64,000 nucleotides of DNA from Ectocarpus siliculosus (GCA_000310025.1 FN649740.1:1201521-1265520), one strand, 5' to 3'. Shown: positions 24,330 through 36,639, counted from the first letter of the stretch. Notes: generated from the letters alone by a model not told the origin. Program-made: numbers and translations.

Positions 24330-27300
24330 TTAACGCTGGCGCTTGATCGCTCGCTCGATGTCGGTGTACTCCTACAAAAAAAAGTACACACAAGCCAAAC
24401 GACGCAGGCACAAAAGAAAAAAGCGCGGGCGGCAACAGAAAACGGCAGCAGTTTCACGCACGGACGTAGCGAGGGCATTGCTAGCGGTCAGATATGTTTA
24501 TCGCGTATTTTTTTATCGCGAGCGTGATCAGCTCGTGTCGACGGCGTTGGGAGAGGACCCCGTAAAACCGGAACTCCGGGCCATGCTGCGAGTCGATAGA
24601 AACGGCGACGAACGCTGAAGGGGGTGCTCCTACTACTGTGGGCGATTTCTTGGGGGCAAGGTATGCAAAAGCGGGCAAGAGCGAGGTGCAAACAGAATCG
24701 GGCGGGCCCTCGCGAAAGTCTCGCCTTTGCACCCCTCGTACCAAAATTACACCCACCCGCTGCCCCAAACACACAATAAAGAAGCGGGCTGGCTGGCAAG
24801 CGAATCCATTCTCAACTAGTGCTTCGCCACCACAACGCGCGCTCTACGAAACACCGGATCTAGATCAAATGCACATTCCCGTAAATTGTCAAGCGCTGCT
24901 TGTTGTCTACGACAGGGCGCTCCGTGAAAACGCCTGGCGCATGCATACTCAACACGCCTTTGTGCCCCCGAAACGCCCCTGCAACACACGCTTGCTACTG
25001 CTGTGGCATATTGTTCAAGAAAACACACACACACATTTCTTCGGTCATTGCTATGGTATGTGTTTTTGATCCGAAGAGTGGCATAGACTCCCCCATGACG
25101 CCCTCTCTCACGGGGTCCCAGATCGTGGCCTTTAGAGGCATTTTGTGCTTTGAACCGCGCTGAGACTGACGAATTTTCATTGGCCAGTTAGCGCGGTCGA
25201 TGATAATAATAAAAAAAAAAAACACACACACACGTCACGGGGTCCCAGATCGTGGCCTTTAGAAGCATTTTGTGTTTGTTTCAACCGCGCGGAGGACTGA
25301 CGAATTTTCATTGGTCAGCCGGTCGATGATAACAAGAACACACACACATATTTTCATTGGTCAGCCGGTTAGCGCGGTCGACACTAATGACAAAACACAA
25401 ACACACACACACACACACACACACAACCATGCTGCCCCCTCACGGGGTCCCAGTTCATGGCAGATAGAAACGTTTTGTGCTTTCAACCGCACTAAGACTG
25501 ACGTCTTTTCATTGGTCAGCCGGGTAGCGCGGTCGATGCTAATAAAACACACACACACACACCTGCAAGAGGCGCTTCCGGCGCTTCTCGGGTACAGGGA
25601 ACTTGGGGCCGTACGAGGCGTAGTGTCCCGCCAGCACCGAGATGGACGTGTAGAGGTTGGAGTATGACAGCTTGCCGTTGATGTTGCTCGAGCGGCGGTA
25701 GTTAGACACGAACTCGACCATCTGCAAGCGTCGCGCGTGCGTGCAAGGAGGAAGCAACAGAGGGTGGGTAGCCGCGATTGTGAGGAAATGGTGTGTGGGT
25801 GGGCGTGTTAATCATTGTACGCGTGCCTGGGGTAAAAAAATATCGTCTTCTTGTAGGAGAACATGTGTTGCTTGAAGTAATTTTCGTGTTCCGTGTGCAT
25901 GTGTCCGACAGAAGGCAAAGAAAATAAGGCATTTGTGTCGTCTGCGTCTTTGCGAAATACAATTCGCAGCTGTTGATCTCGGAATAGGCAAAAGGAGAAA
26001 TGAATGGTGGGGGGTCTGACAGGAAAGCCGAGGATGAAGAGGTGAAGCAGTGGCCATCGAGAGCCGGCACAATCCGCCACATCATGCGAGCAGCGCTGAC
26101 GCAAAAGACTCACAGAGCGACAGAGAGAGGATGAAAGGCCTCAGCGATAGCGTTTTGTTCGTCCGAATGGGCTCCAACACTGCTTCCACCGATACACGTG
26201 AGCAGGTCAATCCTGTTCCCAAACAGTCTCAGAGGGCATTACTACGCTTCCTCGCGAAACCCACGAGTACCCCCAAGACACCGTACATCAACATCAAAAC
26301 CAACGGGGGTGCTCGAGAGTCATCGTCCCCTTGCCCGCGCCAAATCCTTTGTCAAAACGACACATGGGGCACCCCGGTGTGTACGTGCTGGGGGGTGGGG
26401 TTCTCCATACCTTGGCGCTACATAGGTTATGCACCGCAGCTAGCTGAACCTACGGACCGTACCTCCTTCTTGCAGTTGTTGGCAATATCCGCCATGTAGG
26501 GGTCTCCCTTCTCCATGTTGGTGCAGTACCTCATGTGCCTAACCATCTTGGAGGCATCCTGTGGTGCAAAACCCAGGGGGCGTGCAGCAACAGCAAAACC
26601 CGTTAGCTGTGGGTTAGCGTTGGATTTCAATCACGTCTGGGTGCGATAACCGTTCGTGCCCTTGTCGGGCTTCCGCTTAGAGAGAAGCCGAAGACAGATC
26701 AAATCAGACGAAGGGGAAAAGACGGAGGCCAGCGGGGGGGGGGGGGCGACGACTAACACCAGGCGACCCGTTCTCATCGATGAGAAACCCTCGACACCCT
26801 ACTAATAGACAAAAACTCGTCATGGGCTGTTACGAAGGAATGTGAGAAGCGACAAGCACCGAGGACAACCGTAGGACATGTAAGGTGCCTCAATCCCGCC
26901 CTGTGAGTGTTTGTTCCTTACTCGCGAATCCGGGGTACACCCAGCGACTATCATCCCACCGCATTTAGAGACACGGTTGACACCTCTCGCAGCTGCCAAA
27001 CAGAGCTTAAGTTGTAGTGTCGGCCCGGTCGTGACAACAGTCGTTCTCGGCGAGTAGAGGCCATCTGCACACACCTTTGTTGCCGCATCTGTTGGATGGC
27101 TGTGCTTGCGGGATTTTCGTGTGGTCTACAAAACTTGTAATGCTGACGTTCCACGAATAACGCACTACCGCTGCGTTTACAGCTCTACGCATTAAAGGGT
27201 TTGCTGCATGCTGACGGTAATGTGATGGACCACCCAAAAATCATGAGGCAGGCATCAACCTTGGCTGGCTGGTTGATCATTTCCGCACAAGTCGCAGCGG

Positions 27301-29782
27301 CCGTGTGTCATGCCAACAGCAGCACATCTTAGACAAGGCCCATCATTTTCCTTGCATCAATTGGAAAGCTGACTTGCGCGGTTATCTGTGCTACCCATGT
27401 CCTCCCAGCAGTAAACGTACTCCCAACACTTGACAAGACTCACCCAAGACAAAATGCCAACAGCAACACACAAGGATAGCACATGTAGCAGACCGGCGTC
27501 CTCAACTCAAAACTTAATCACGATGAACACCGTGGTACGATTATGCGTTTGGTCCGGTCTGTTTATGCTACGGTTAGAGGCAGAGTGTTGCCTGTCGCTA
27601 TGTGGAACACCGTAAGAGCGCGAGAGAGAGATCACCCTATCACCCGCCCCAGGCCGATTTTCAAAGCTCTTGCGCCACCACCAGGCTTGCGCCAACGCCA
27701 CAAACTGCTGTGGATTTGAAAACATCTCGTCGACGGCTTTCAGTAGACGTTCTTTCCGCACCCACGTGTCTGTGGAGCAATCGGGCATTGTCCACGGGGG
27801 GGGGGGGTACCATCTCTCGCATCCTTACCGTATCATTTTCAGCAAATTCCGAGCACCACGACTCTATACATTTCGTTTTCCGTTCTAGAAAAAGGTGCCC
27901 CTCTTGTGGTAGTTAGTTGGCTTAAGACCACGGAAGGCGTCCGTGTCAGTTGGACCAGCACAGATATTAGAAGAAGGTGCTGAGCGGAGACCGGAATGGT
28001 TGTTGGTGTGACGACAACAACACACACGCGTATTTTCCCCAAAAAGAAGACTCACCGGGTAATACTGCTTGGTCAATCCCCAGTCGCTCGGTGGCCCGTC
28101 CTCAGAGACAGCGGCGGGGGCGGGAGCCGCCGCCTCCTCCGCCGCGAAAACCGCCGCCGGCACCGCCGCCGCGCCGAGCACCGCCGCGGCCCCCGCGGAA
28201 AACGCCGCGATCGCGTTCTTCCGAGACATGGCCTGCTGGCAGCAGCAGTGCCACGAAGAAGAAAAAATGCGGAGAGTTCGGTCATGGCGCAATCGAGCTT
28301 TGCGGGTCCGCGCAGGAGGTGCGGGATGACCCGCAGTCTTGCGGGAACAGCAACAGGCCATGGTTCTTGTTTTTCTTCAAAACATAATACCAGGTAGAAT
28401 ACCTGGTACAGACAATCGCCATTGCTAACATACTACCCGCAATCTTTACCGGTAGTAGACGTCTATCGTATCATATTGCATACTCCATCAAAGGACATAT
28501 TGCGTGCTACCAGCTGGAGTACATGTAGTCTACGTGGTACTTGTTTCGAGTGCGGGGAGACCCGAGACGTTCCTACTAGTCTGTGTGGTGTCAAAACAAC
28601 AACGAACCATTCTCGATTTCGTTGCACGAGAGTACATACAGAAGCGCGACAATATAAACGGGTCGGGGTGTGCAGAGAGGGGGGGGGAAGGCAACCCGGC
28701 CACTGGCCGAAACATGTGCTGTTTCGTCAGTTGCACCCTTACCCTTCTGACTTGTAGTTGAACAAAATGGGCAACAACTCACAACCTGCAGTGAACAAAA
28801 ATCTACGTAGCTGCCAGCATGGATCACGCACAACAAGTGTGTACAGATGCGTGAAGAGAGGGTGAAGCACACAGCAGCCCCCAACAATCCGTATACGCTG
28901 CGCGCGGTGCGTGCGACTCGCGTGTTGGTAAATGCCGTTGCTGTGGGGAAAAAAGCGACCAGCATGACATGGGTCGGTCTGTCCATCATCCATTTACCCC
29001 ACGACCGGGCATCACCCCTACGCTCAATAACTGCTAGTCGCGGTACCGATGCAGGTATCATAACTGCTCTTGGTGGTTGGAACCACGACAATATCAATCT
29101 AAACCTAGCGTTGTACGGCCAGATAGGTGGCAACTACAATGTACTGCTGTACCTTGATATCTACCGCTGCAAGACCACCCTGACGCATATCACTGAGACA
29201 CAGAGTACGTAACCGCATCAGATCTGCTTCTGCGTGTTTTTTAGGTCTGATCATGCACGGACGAACATGAAGAGCACGAGCTTTTCTCAAGTGCCGATCG
29301 CTCTCTCGATTACATCTACTTCCCCTCTTCGCGTGCGGTATACCTGCCGCCTGCTGTGAGGGAGAGGCCGAGTCGCCCGGGCTCCCGTGTGATGGACGTT
29401 CAGCGCGCACACTGCCTACCCGCTCGCTCTCTAACTGCAAGCCTCGATCCCGTTCATGTCACCTTTCAACAGACGAGAAAACTGCACTTGCGAACCACAG
29501 CAGGGGCCCTAACCACCACCCCAACAGCAAGCACACCCAACAAGCAGACAGCAATTGTCAGCGTCTCTACGTGCCTGCTGCAGCACACACACACCCATCG
29601 AGACAGACAGCAGTAACGCGTTTTGTGCAACCCACCTCGTCTCCCACGGACATGCACACCGCCGAGCTCGAGGATGCACGGGCAGCGCTGGTAGCTCCGG
29701 TGCGGGCAGCCAAGGGGCCCGTGAAAGCGGCAGCCAAGTCGCCGGCGACAAGAGCAATCGTGCAAGCGGCGAACGTCTTCAT
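24330..29782 (-). CDS. psb27: Photosystem II assembly protein Psb27
   Basis: Five exons on the reverse strand: 29782-29636, 28232-28056, 26558-26463, 25721-25563 and 24371-24330; 206 residues, all four introns phase 0. Psb27 binds the lumenal side of CP43 during photosystem II assembly and repair. Exon 1 (MKTFAACTIALVAGDLAAAF, followed by TG) is a signal peptide ending at an ASAFAP-like motif and then a Ser/Ala-rich transit region; exon 2 begins with a second hydrophobic signal (RKNAIAAFSAGAAAVLGAAA, ending VFA), as for a thylakoid lumen protein crossing four plastid membranes. The mature domain has WGLTKQYYP, DASKMVRHMRYCTNMEKG, FVSNYRRS, the family hallmark LAGHYASYG, FPVPEKRRKRLLQ and the terminal EYTDIERAIKRQR. 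The last exon is only 42 nt. Intron 4 begins inside a GT microsatellite and holds a tandem repeat array. The gene is convergent with the EEP gene. Confidence 0.96.
25109..25562 (-). repeat. Tandem array of the GCGCGGTCGA repeat in psb27 intron 4
   Basis: About four modules (25109-25234, 25236-25347, a partial one at 25350-25434, 25441-25562). Complete modules share CACGGGGTCCCAG, a CAACCGCGC-like block, TTTTCATTGGTCAGCC, GCGCGGTCGA and a tail of CA repeats. Read in the direction of psb27 transcription each starts with a GT tract, then TTAGCATCGACCGCGC and GGCTGACCAATGAAAA; the GT tract of the first module contains the donor site of exon 4. Related single copies occur at 53426 and 54990. Confidence 0.9.
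27905..28026 (+). repeat. CAA-tailed dispersed repeat, copy 1
   Basis: CGTCCGTGTCAGTTGGACC and AGAAGGTGCTGAGC, followed by an ACAACAACAC tract, parallel the repeats at 37925 and 54565. This copy lies in psb27 intron 2, about 30 nt beyond the donor site, and is the most diverged of the three. Confidence 0.65.
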
Positions 29783-30295
29783 GGTCTTCGCTGATGCTAA
29801 GTCCAATCAACCGATCAAATGCAATGCAATGTCCAGCTTCCTCTCTTAGCAAAAGGAGTTGTCTTGGAAAACCTGGGCAAGGCGTTACGTTGTTGCGGGG
29901 TTCGGGTGGTATCCGAATGACCTGTTTTTTCGCGGTTTCCTGTTCGCCACCCCTCTCGGTGTTGGTTACATGCATTCCAGCTCATCTACAGCTCATGTAT
30001 CCTACTTGATGCCCACATAAATGGAATGACGTTACATACAACCTGTGTGCGTAAGGGTGGCGTCTGAGTTACACTGCCGCATTAGTAGTTAGATGAGCAT
30101 TTGCCATATTATCTTCCCCGTACTTGTACAACTGGCTTCCCTGGGGACGAAAGAAAGGTGTTGTTTGAAACGCGACATACGGGTATCTATTGGAAGTAAG
30201 TGCTATGCGCGGTCGAGTGCCGGATCCTCGTTCTTTGGTAGGCGGAACATCCACGAACCTTGGCGACTTTTTTTTTTTTGTCTTCACGTCAAATC
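29783..30295. other. Upstream of psb27, nothing recognised
   Basis: The psb27 promoter should lie here. No TATA box or other control site could be assigned, and no gene was found. Confidence 0.55.
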
Positions 30296-30590
30296 AGCGC
30301 TCACAGCACTACTAGTGCCGTTCACTTCAACCCGTGGTCACACAGAAGAGCCCCTCTCTACCCTCCCCTCCTGCGGTACTTTGCCTTCGATTTTTAATGC
30401 GAGAAGAGTTCAGCACTCTCTTCCCTCTGGGTGTATACGCGAACTACTAGCGCTATCCACTAGGCCAAGAGCGGAAGCGAGAGAAAAACTCACTTTGCAA
30501 GAAAGCTCGCTTACGCCGGGACTCGAACCCCTGACCTGACCTCTAGAAGGTTTCGAGGATACCAACTAGACCACCGGGGCGTCCGGCAAA
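30296..30590 (-). mobile_element. tRNA-derived SINE-like repeat, copy 2
   Basis: On the reverse strand the segment begins with a tRNA-like head (30589-30525) holding an A-box match TGGTCTAGTTGG and a B-box match GGTTCGAGTCC; its acceptor and D stems pair poorly, so it is not a functional tRNA. A second A-box-like phrase, TGGCCTAGTGG, follows near 30470, and the body down to about 30296 matches copy 1 at 10760-10935. This structure fits a composite tRNA-derived SINE. Confidence 0.7.
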
Positions 30591-30593
30591 AAG

Positions 30594-30665
30594 TGGAGGA
30601 GTAGGGATTTGAACCCTAGACATTTCGCATGCGAAGCGAACACTCTACCCCTGAGCTACACCCCC
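30594..30665 (-). tRNA. tRNA-Ala (anticodon CGC)
   Basis: 72 nt, no intron. The acceptor stem GGGGGTG pairs with CTCCTCC (one G-U and one U-U), the D stem is GCTC/GAGT, the anticodon stem TTCGC/GCGAA is perfect around loop TTCGCAT (anticodon CGC), and the T stem TAGGG/CCCTA is perfect around TTCAAAT. Internal A and B boxes are intact, the discriminator is A, and a T5 pol III terminator follows within a few bases. It reads GCG alanine codons. Confidence 0.95.
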
Positions 30666-32181
30666 ATCTGTTGGGAGTTGTAGGATTTGTTTGGTGGATG
30701 AATGCATCCCGAGGGAAAAGGTGGGCTAGACTCTCGATCAACGGAGGTAATGGGCGCGAAAAGCGCCGCATTACTTTCAATAGAGTCACCCTTGTACGGT
30801 CCTTTCGATGAGATAAGTTCCATCAATTTAGTCAAGGCACCCGAGTGCATACTGAAACTATGTGAGCAATGAAAGTCTCGTATTCCCGCAGAAATGGATG
30901 TGACATTGCGGTATTGAAACCCGACGCCTGTCAGGGTACCACATAGGATAAATAGCCGCAACAATCTGCTCGTCCACACGCCAAACGGGTATGGAACGGC
31001 AAGCGAACGCATACAAGACCGCCTCCCGTTGCTTCGGGCAACGACTACGATCAATGTTGACTTGCTGCGGCTATAAGGCAGCCCAGCGAGCAAGACGATT
31101 TGCCAGAAGATTACATAGATTATTTCGTTCACGTTCACGCACAGGCCCACACAAACAATCGCCAAAGTGAGTACAGACAGACGCATTCCAGATGAACAGA
31201 CAGCCAAAACTTCACTATGTAGAAAAACATATAAAAATTGCACTATTATAACTACATATAGTGCCTGCTGCTGCCCTGTACCATCCGAGCGAAAACATTG
31301 CCCCTGGACGTCCTGGACATGTCGCAACGGCCGGGGAAAAAACCGGCAACCAACGGCGTGAGCGACTCGGCAACAAAGAAAAATACACCATGGCCATAAC
31401 TTGGGATTCACAGGTACGTACGCATGACGAGGCAGAGCTTTTGAAGGAACAGCGCAGGGACGCTGTGACAATCTCAGGGCATAGGCCACCGACAGCAGTC
31501 TGGAAAAAACAAGAACAAAACGAAAATACCCAACAGCCTCGCGAACATACGTTAATTAACAAAAGAGATCAACAGGCGCGAGAACAAAACCACACCCACA
31601 CAAACGTGTTTGACACAAAATACACAAAACGAGCGCCCCCTTCCATCGAAAAACTGTACCAAACATGAGACTGCCCGTTCGTTGCGCCACCACAACAACA
31701 ACAACACAGCAATGGCAACGACACCTTCAACGACACCAACAAACACTCCGCAGTTCTATTCAAAAATGGGCTACATAGCATAGTTAAGACTATCTATCTT
31801 TCCATCGCGGTGAATGGCAAAGTACAAGAACAGCGAGAGCCAACGCCGTCGTGTCAAATTGGGCTGTAACAGGCATAAATCAGCCTACAATCTCCGGACA
31901 CGTGGCGTGGTCGATGAATGCCTGCCCCCCGAATATCCAAACGTGCGTGACTTGCAAACCGCAGCCATCCCGTTGGCGCCTACGACCACGCGCCACACAC
32001 CTCGAGTGCACCCGAATCTTCCTCGACGAGACTGACAGCCAGTTTTCTCCCCACGTTTTTGTTGAAACATTTTCTGTTCGCGGACAACAAAATAAGCCGT
32101 GGTAGTTCTCTCGCTCGTTCTCGGAAATCTTCTAACGCCCGTTTCCTCCTGCACGTTGCATGTGTCCCCGCGTCAATCCAA
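30666..32181. other. Intergenic, nothing recognised
   Basis: No gene, RNA or repeat family was identified between the tRNA and the assembly gap. Short CAACAA tracts occur near 31690. Confidence 0.6.
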
Positions 32182-32281
32182 NNNNNNNNNNNNNNNNNNN
32201 NNNNNNNNNNNNNNNNNNNNNNNNNNNNNNNNNNNNNNNNNNNNNNNNNNNNNNNNNNNNNNNNNNNNNNNNNNNNNNNNN
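32182..32281. other. Assembly gap (100 N)
   Basis: Exactly 100 N, the conventional placeholder for a gap of unknown size. Confidence 0.98.
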
Positions 32282-32594
32282 AAAAAATAAAAACAGACAT
32301 ACATGTACTTCATCCCGCTGGGGGAAAAGGTTTTTCGGGAGGGGCGCGCAAAAAACGGAACTCAATGGTCGACTTTTCCTATACGCGGGGGATATTGCGG
32401 CTCCTCCCTTCCAATTCCGGGTCCGATATGGGGTTCAAAAGTCCTCCCCCCGTCCTCCCCTCCAGCCCCTCGCCGGGTTTTTTTGGTTCCCATTTGCCCA
32501 CGTGTATACTGAGGCCCCCGCCCATGTTTTTAACCCTTGGAATGCAAAGCATCCAAAGGGCCCCGGACACCCCCACCTGTAATGGGTTTTAAGA
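32282..32594. other. Probable low-quality contig edge
   Basis: The sequence between the gap and the LINE tail is full of doubled homopolymers and has no recognisable content. It resembles an error-rich read end. Confidence 0.55.
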
Positions 32595-32615
32595 GGGGGG
32601 GGGGGGGGGGTACTC

Positions 32616-35600
32616 TTATGTTTTGCATGCCTTAGCGGTTAGACCATTGACCACGCGTCCTCGAGAGGACGGAGCATTGTTCCCACAGGACCGATCACCG
32701 ATGGCCAATCGTTCCTTCCTACTTTGCCAAAGGTGGCTCAAAAATGTCTTCCCTAGTTTGTCTATCCTACCGATGTCCCTTCCCGCCTTTTCAAACCACT
32801 TTCTACTCCCCAGTACCGCTACCGTCCTCTCCTCTCTATTCCATGCCTCAAACATCTCCCTGTACGTCACTTGTATTCTTCCCAGCTCAGTCATGTACAC
32901 TTCCCTCTCCTTTTCGTACCACGGACATTCCGCGACTACATGAACACTGTCTTCGCATTCGAAGCCGCAATCGCATTTGAACTTATCGTCTTCGTCGTCT
33001 ACCGTCCTATGTCTTCGTCAACGTTCGCGAAGGCCTATGTCCCCGGTCCTGAATTTGACCTTAAGCTTTGTCCCTGCATCCATTGGTCCATGTAGGTAAT
33101 CCTTGAACCCTATTCCTTCTTTCAACATTCCGTACACTTCTAGACCCTCCTTATCCTTGGATTCTTTCCTTAGATTCTGTTCTTCTCTCTCGGCACAAGC
33201 AACAGATATCTTCTTCTTGAACCCCTGTAGACCCTCCGTTTCCAGCGTTTCATCTTCGTCGATGTCCAATCCCTTCCATACGTCCTCTACAACCTTGACC
33301 CATTCCGTGGGTTGTCTACCCCTCTTTTTGTTTGCCCACTTCGCCTCCCATACTATTCTCGGCAACCTCTCCTCTCCCATCCCGCACATGCGATACTGCC
33401 ATGTCAGCTTCCTTACGTCTCTTCCCGACCGTAGGGATTGGATCCCCAATTCTGCCCTGACTGCTGCATTACTTGTGCGCTTGGAGCATCCTAGGATGAT
33501 TTTCGCTGCTTTCATCTGCGCCGCCTCGAGTTCTTTCACTACCTTCTTATTTCCTTCCCATACTTCTCCGGCGTACTCTAGCGGCGGTACGATTACGCTC
33601 TTCAACACCGTCAATTTGATGCGTGTATCAAGGTGCCGGTTTGCGAGTATTGGGTGCAGCTTCCCTGCTCGTGCTTTGCCCTTTTCCGCTACCTTGGACA
33701 TGTGTGCATTCCACGAGCAATCTTTTGCGATCTCTACTCCGAGGTATGTGTACTGGTCCACTACTGCAATCTCCTCGATCCCCCACTTCCATCTATGTTC
33801 TACTGGTTCCTCCCTGCCCTTGTTGCATACCATGACGGCACTCTTCGTAACGTTGGCAGACAATCTCCACTTATCAGTAAACTTCTTCGCCGCGTCAATT
33901 TGCAGTTGCAGTCCCTCAGGGGTGTCCGACATACCAACAAAATCATCCGCAAACAGCATTCCTGACACCAACGTTTCCGTGTCCCCTACTTTTACTCCCT
34001 TCCGGACTGCCTCTACGACTTCCAACAGATCGTTGATGAACACCTGGAACAATGTTGGGGACAGTGTGCAACCTTGTGGGACCCCTTGCTCAATGTCGAA
34101 GAATTTAGAAAGTTCTCCGTCTAGCATGACCGCGCTTTTCGTACACTCTGTCATCTTCTTCAGCACTCTCCACATTTTCCCCTTGATCCCGTACTTGGAT
34201 AATTGTTTCCACAGCCCATTTCTCCATACGGTATCGTATGCCTTTTTCACGTCCAGGAAGAAGCAGTACGTCCGCTTTCCCGCCCTCTTTCTACCTTGGA
34301 TGATTCTCCCTACCGTGAATGCGTGGTCTACGCACCCCCTCTTCTGTCGGAAACCTGCCTGGCCCTCACTAATGCTACGTTTCTTCTCCAATACTCCCAC
34401 TATCCTATCGTTCAGCAGCTTACAAAACACTTTTCCTACTGTGTTCAACAGTGTGATACCCCTGTAGTTTCCTGGGTCAGTCTTGTCTCCTTTCTTAAAC
34501 AAGTTCACAACCACTCCTTCCCGCCATCTACTTGGCGCATACTCGTTTTTCCACACCCAGTTGTACAGCAGTACCATCAGCTGGATCATGCCCTTCCCCC
34601 CAAACTTCATGAACTCGTTGACTATCCCATCCGCCCCTGCTGCTTTGTGGCACTGCAGCTTGTTCACACACGCCTCAACCTCGTCCTCAGTGAACTCCTT
34701 TTCTAGTTCTACGTTCCCAACGTCTGCCTTTGATGTCTCTTCTTCTTTCTGGGCCCATGCGTCCACCTCCTTCTTAAACACTTGGTCAAAATCTTCATTC
34801 TCCGACGGCACTCCAAGTCTCTTGTAGTGTCCTGCTAGAACTTCCCTTTTTCCCTTCCCACTGCTGACTAGTCCACCGTTCACACCTCGCAATGTTGCTA
34901 CCCCTGTATCCCCCCCTTGCGCGGTCTTTTTTACCATCCCACTAATCCCTTCCCACATCTGCTTGACGTTCCCCTCCAGGCCTCCGTTGGCCTTCTGCAC
35001 TACTTCGTCCCAAATGCACTTTTTCTTCTTTTTCACTAGTCCCTTCATCTGTTTCCTCTTGGCCCTGTACTTTTCCCAACTCTCTTCAGACCCCTCACCC
35101 AGGTACTGCTTGAAGACTTCTCTACGTTCCCCTATATCTTCTTTCAGCTCGTCATCCCACCACTTAACCGATACCCCACATCGTACCACCTTCTTTCCCA
35201 CTACTCTCTCTGCCGTTGTGTTCACTGTGGACTCCCATCCTTCAATCACGCTGTCCCCTGCTGCTTGTGCGTCTACCTTTCCGTCTTCGACGCTTCTCAG
35301 CAGTTTCCTGAAGGGTTCTACACTACCAGCCAATCCCTTCTGGAATTCATCGCGTGTCCCCTCGTCTCCCAAACGCTCTACTTTCCACCGGAACACTTTC
35401 CTCTTTTTCTTACTCTCCGTCTTTCTAGATCGGCCGACGTTTGCCCATATGAGGAAATGGTCGGTCGAACCTATATCTATCGCACTTACGTGCAGCTCCG
35501 GGACCTGTGTGCTCCCCCTATCTACCAGGATGTAGTCGAGGATCGAGTATTCATTGCAAACTGCCCTCTGCCTGGTGAACTCCGGCTTATCGCTTTCCCT

Positions 35601-36227
35601 CCTACCGTTCAACACCATCAGCTCGTTGCTTCCCAAGAATTCAAGCATCCTCACTCCGTTGTCATTCACTTTGTCTTCTCCGTGCTGCCCGATCGCCTGT
35701 CCTCTACTGCAAGCTTTCCCTACTCTGGAGTTGAAATCGCCCACCATGACAACTTCTCCCTTCCTACTGAACCTCTGGACATCTTCCCCAATTTGTCCGA
35801 AGTTCTCCTGCGCCTTGCTTGCGACTTTCTTCGACGACGGTGGGACGTATACGTTCCCTAGAAACAAATCTTTCCCACCCCGCTCCCCAGGTATCTTAAG
35901 CCATAGGCTTTCCTCGAACTCCGTTTTCACCACTACTTCCACCACGTCAAACAAGTGTTCCTTGACCAGGAATCCGACTCCCCCCTCCCCCCTTTTCTTC
36001 GGGTCTAAGCCCTTTCTTGCCTTCCCTACCCACCGGTACTTCCCTAGTTTGCTTACCACGTCCCCATCCTTCAGTTCCCACGTCTCTTGAATCCCCACTA
36101 CATCCAGATCGCTTTGTTCTACTTGGTCCACTATTTCCAACCGCTTGCGCTCACTCCTTGCGAACCCGCACACGTTCCACGACCCCACTCTCAGCTTGTG
36201 CTTTTCCCTATTGGAGATTTTGCGCAC
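32616..36227 (-). CDS. LINE ORF2: endonuclease and reverse transcriptase
   Basis: The frame opens at GTG 36227 (no ATG at that point) and runs 1069 codons to a TGA at 33018-33020, then stays open in the same frame to 32616, giving about 1203 codons. Endonuclease motifs: SWNVCGF, GIQETWE, GDFNSRVG and STDHFLIW. Reverse transcriptase: NYRGITLLNTVGKVF, GQAGFRQKRGC, FFLDVKKAYDTVW, QGVPQGCTLSPTLF and the catalytic LFADDFVG. Beyond the TGA lies a zinc knuckle CDCGFECEDSVHVVAEC and then WYEKEREVYMTEL. The TGA probably arose from CGA (Arg) by CpG transition, the only obvious lesion in this ORF, so the copy looks young. The zinc knuckle is lost unless the stop is read through. Confidence 0.95.
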
Positions 36228-36228
36228 T

Positions 36229-36639
36229 CTATCCTTCGCCTTCCGCTTCTTCTCGGCGTTCTTCTGATTTGCCTGCTCGTCTCCCCCGCCCGGTCCCTTC
36301 TTCGCCTCTATCAGCCCTCGCCTCCTGTCGCCTTACCTTCTCTGTTTCTATCATGTTCGCGACACAAACCCTCCATCCAAACTTCCTTACGTAGTTCGAC
36401 AGCTTCTCGATGTCAACCCCCAAGCACTCTTGACTGTCTCCCTTGGTCAATTTCACCCGGAAATGTTCATGCTCTCTGCCTACTTCTCCCCTTGCTAGGC
36501 AGTGCAGTCCCTCCGTGTCACAACAGTTCTTGAACTCTATCCTCGTCATGTCCCTTGGAATTCCAAACAGCAGCAGCTCCAACCTGTCTCCCTTCCACAG
36601 TTTCTGCTTCCATCCTCCCGGCTTCTTCACCATCCTCAT
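36229..36639 (-). CDS. LINE ORF1 (3' part)
   Basis: 136 codons, MRMVKKPGGWKQKLWKGDRL onward, basic and ending in a charged Glu/Arg tail. Its TAG stop (36231-36229) is one base before the GTG that opens ORF2 in another frame, so ORF2 may be expressed by reinitiation or frameshift. Upstream to about 37190 further fragments in other frames (for example RKWGSNPWWSVHEKLD) suggest a longer ORF1 interrupted two or three times. No esterase or RRM motif was recognised. Confidence 0.6.
   Translation of the reverse strand: MRMVKKPGGWKQKLWKGDRLELLLFGIPRDMTRIEFKNCCDTEGLHCLARGEVGREHEHFRVKLTKGDSQECLGVDIEKLSNYVRKFGWRVCVANMIETEKVRRQEARADRGEEGTGRGRRAGKSEERREEAEGEG

Noticed and set aside
30525-30590. Second tRNA gene
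   Set aside because: A and B boxes are present, but the D, anticodon and acceptor stems do not pair well, so it was assigned to the SINE-like repeat.
33103-36090. Several long plus-strand frames
   Set aside because: They are antisense shadows of LINE ORF2, which has all the endonuclease and reverse transcriptase motifs in one frame.
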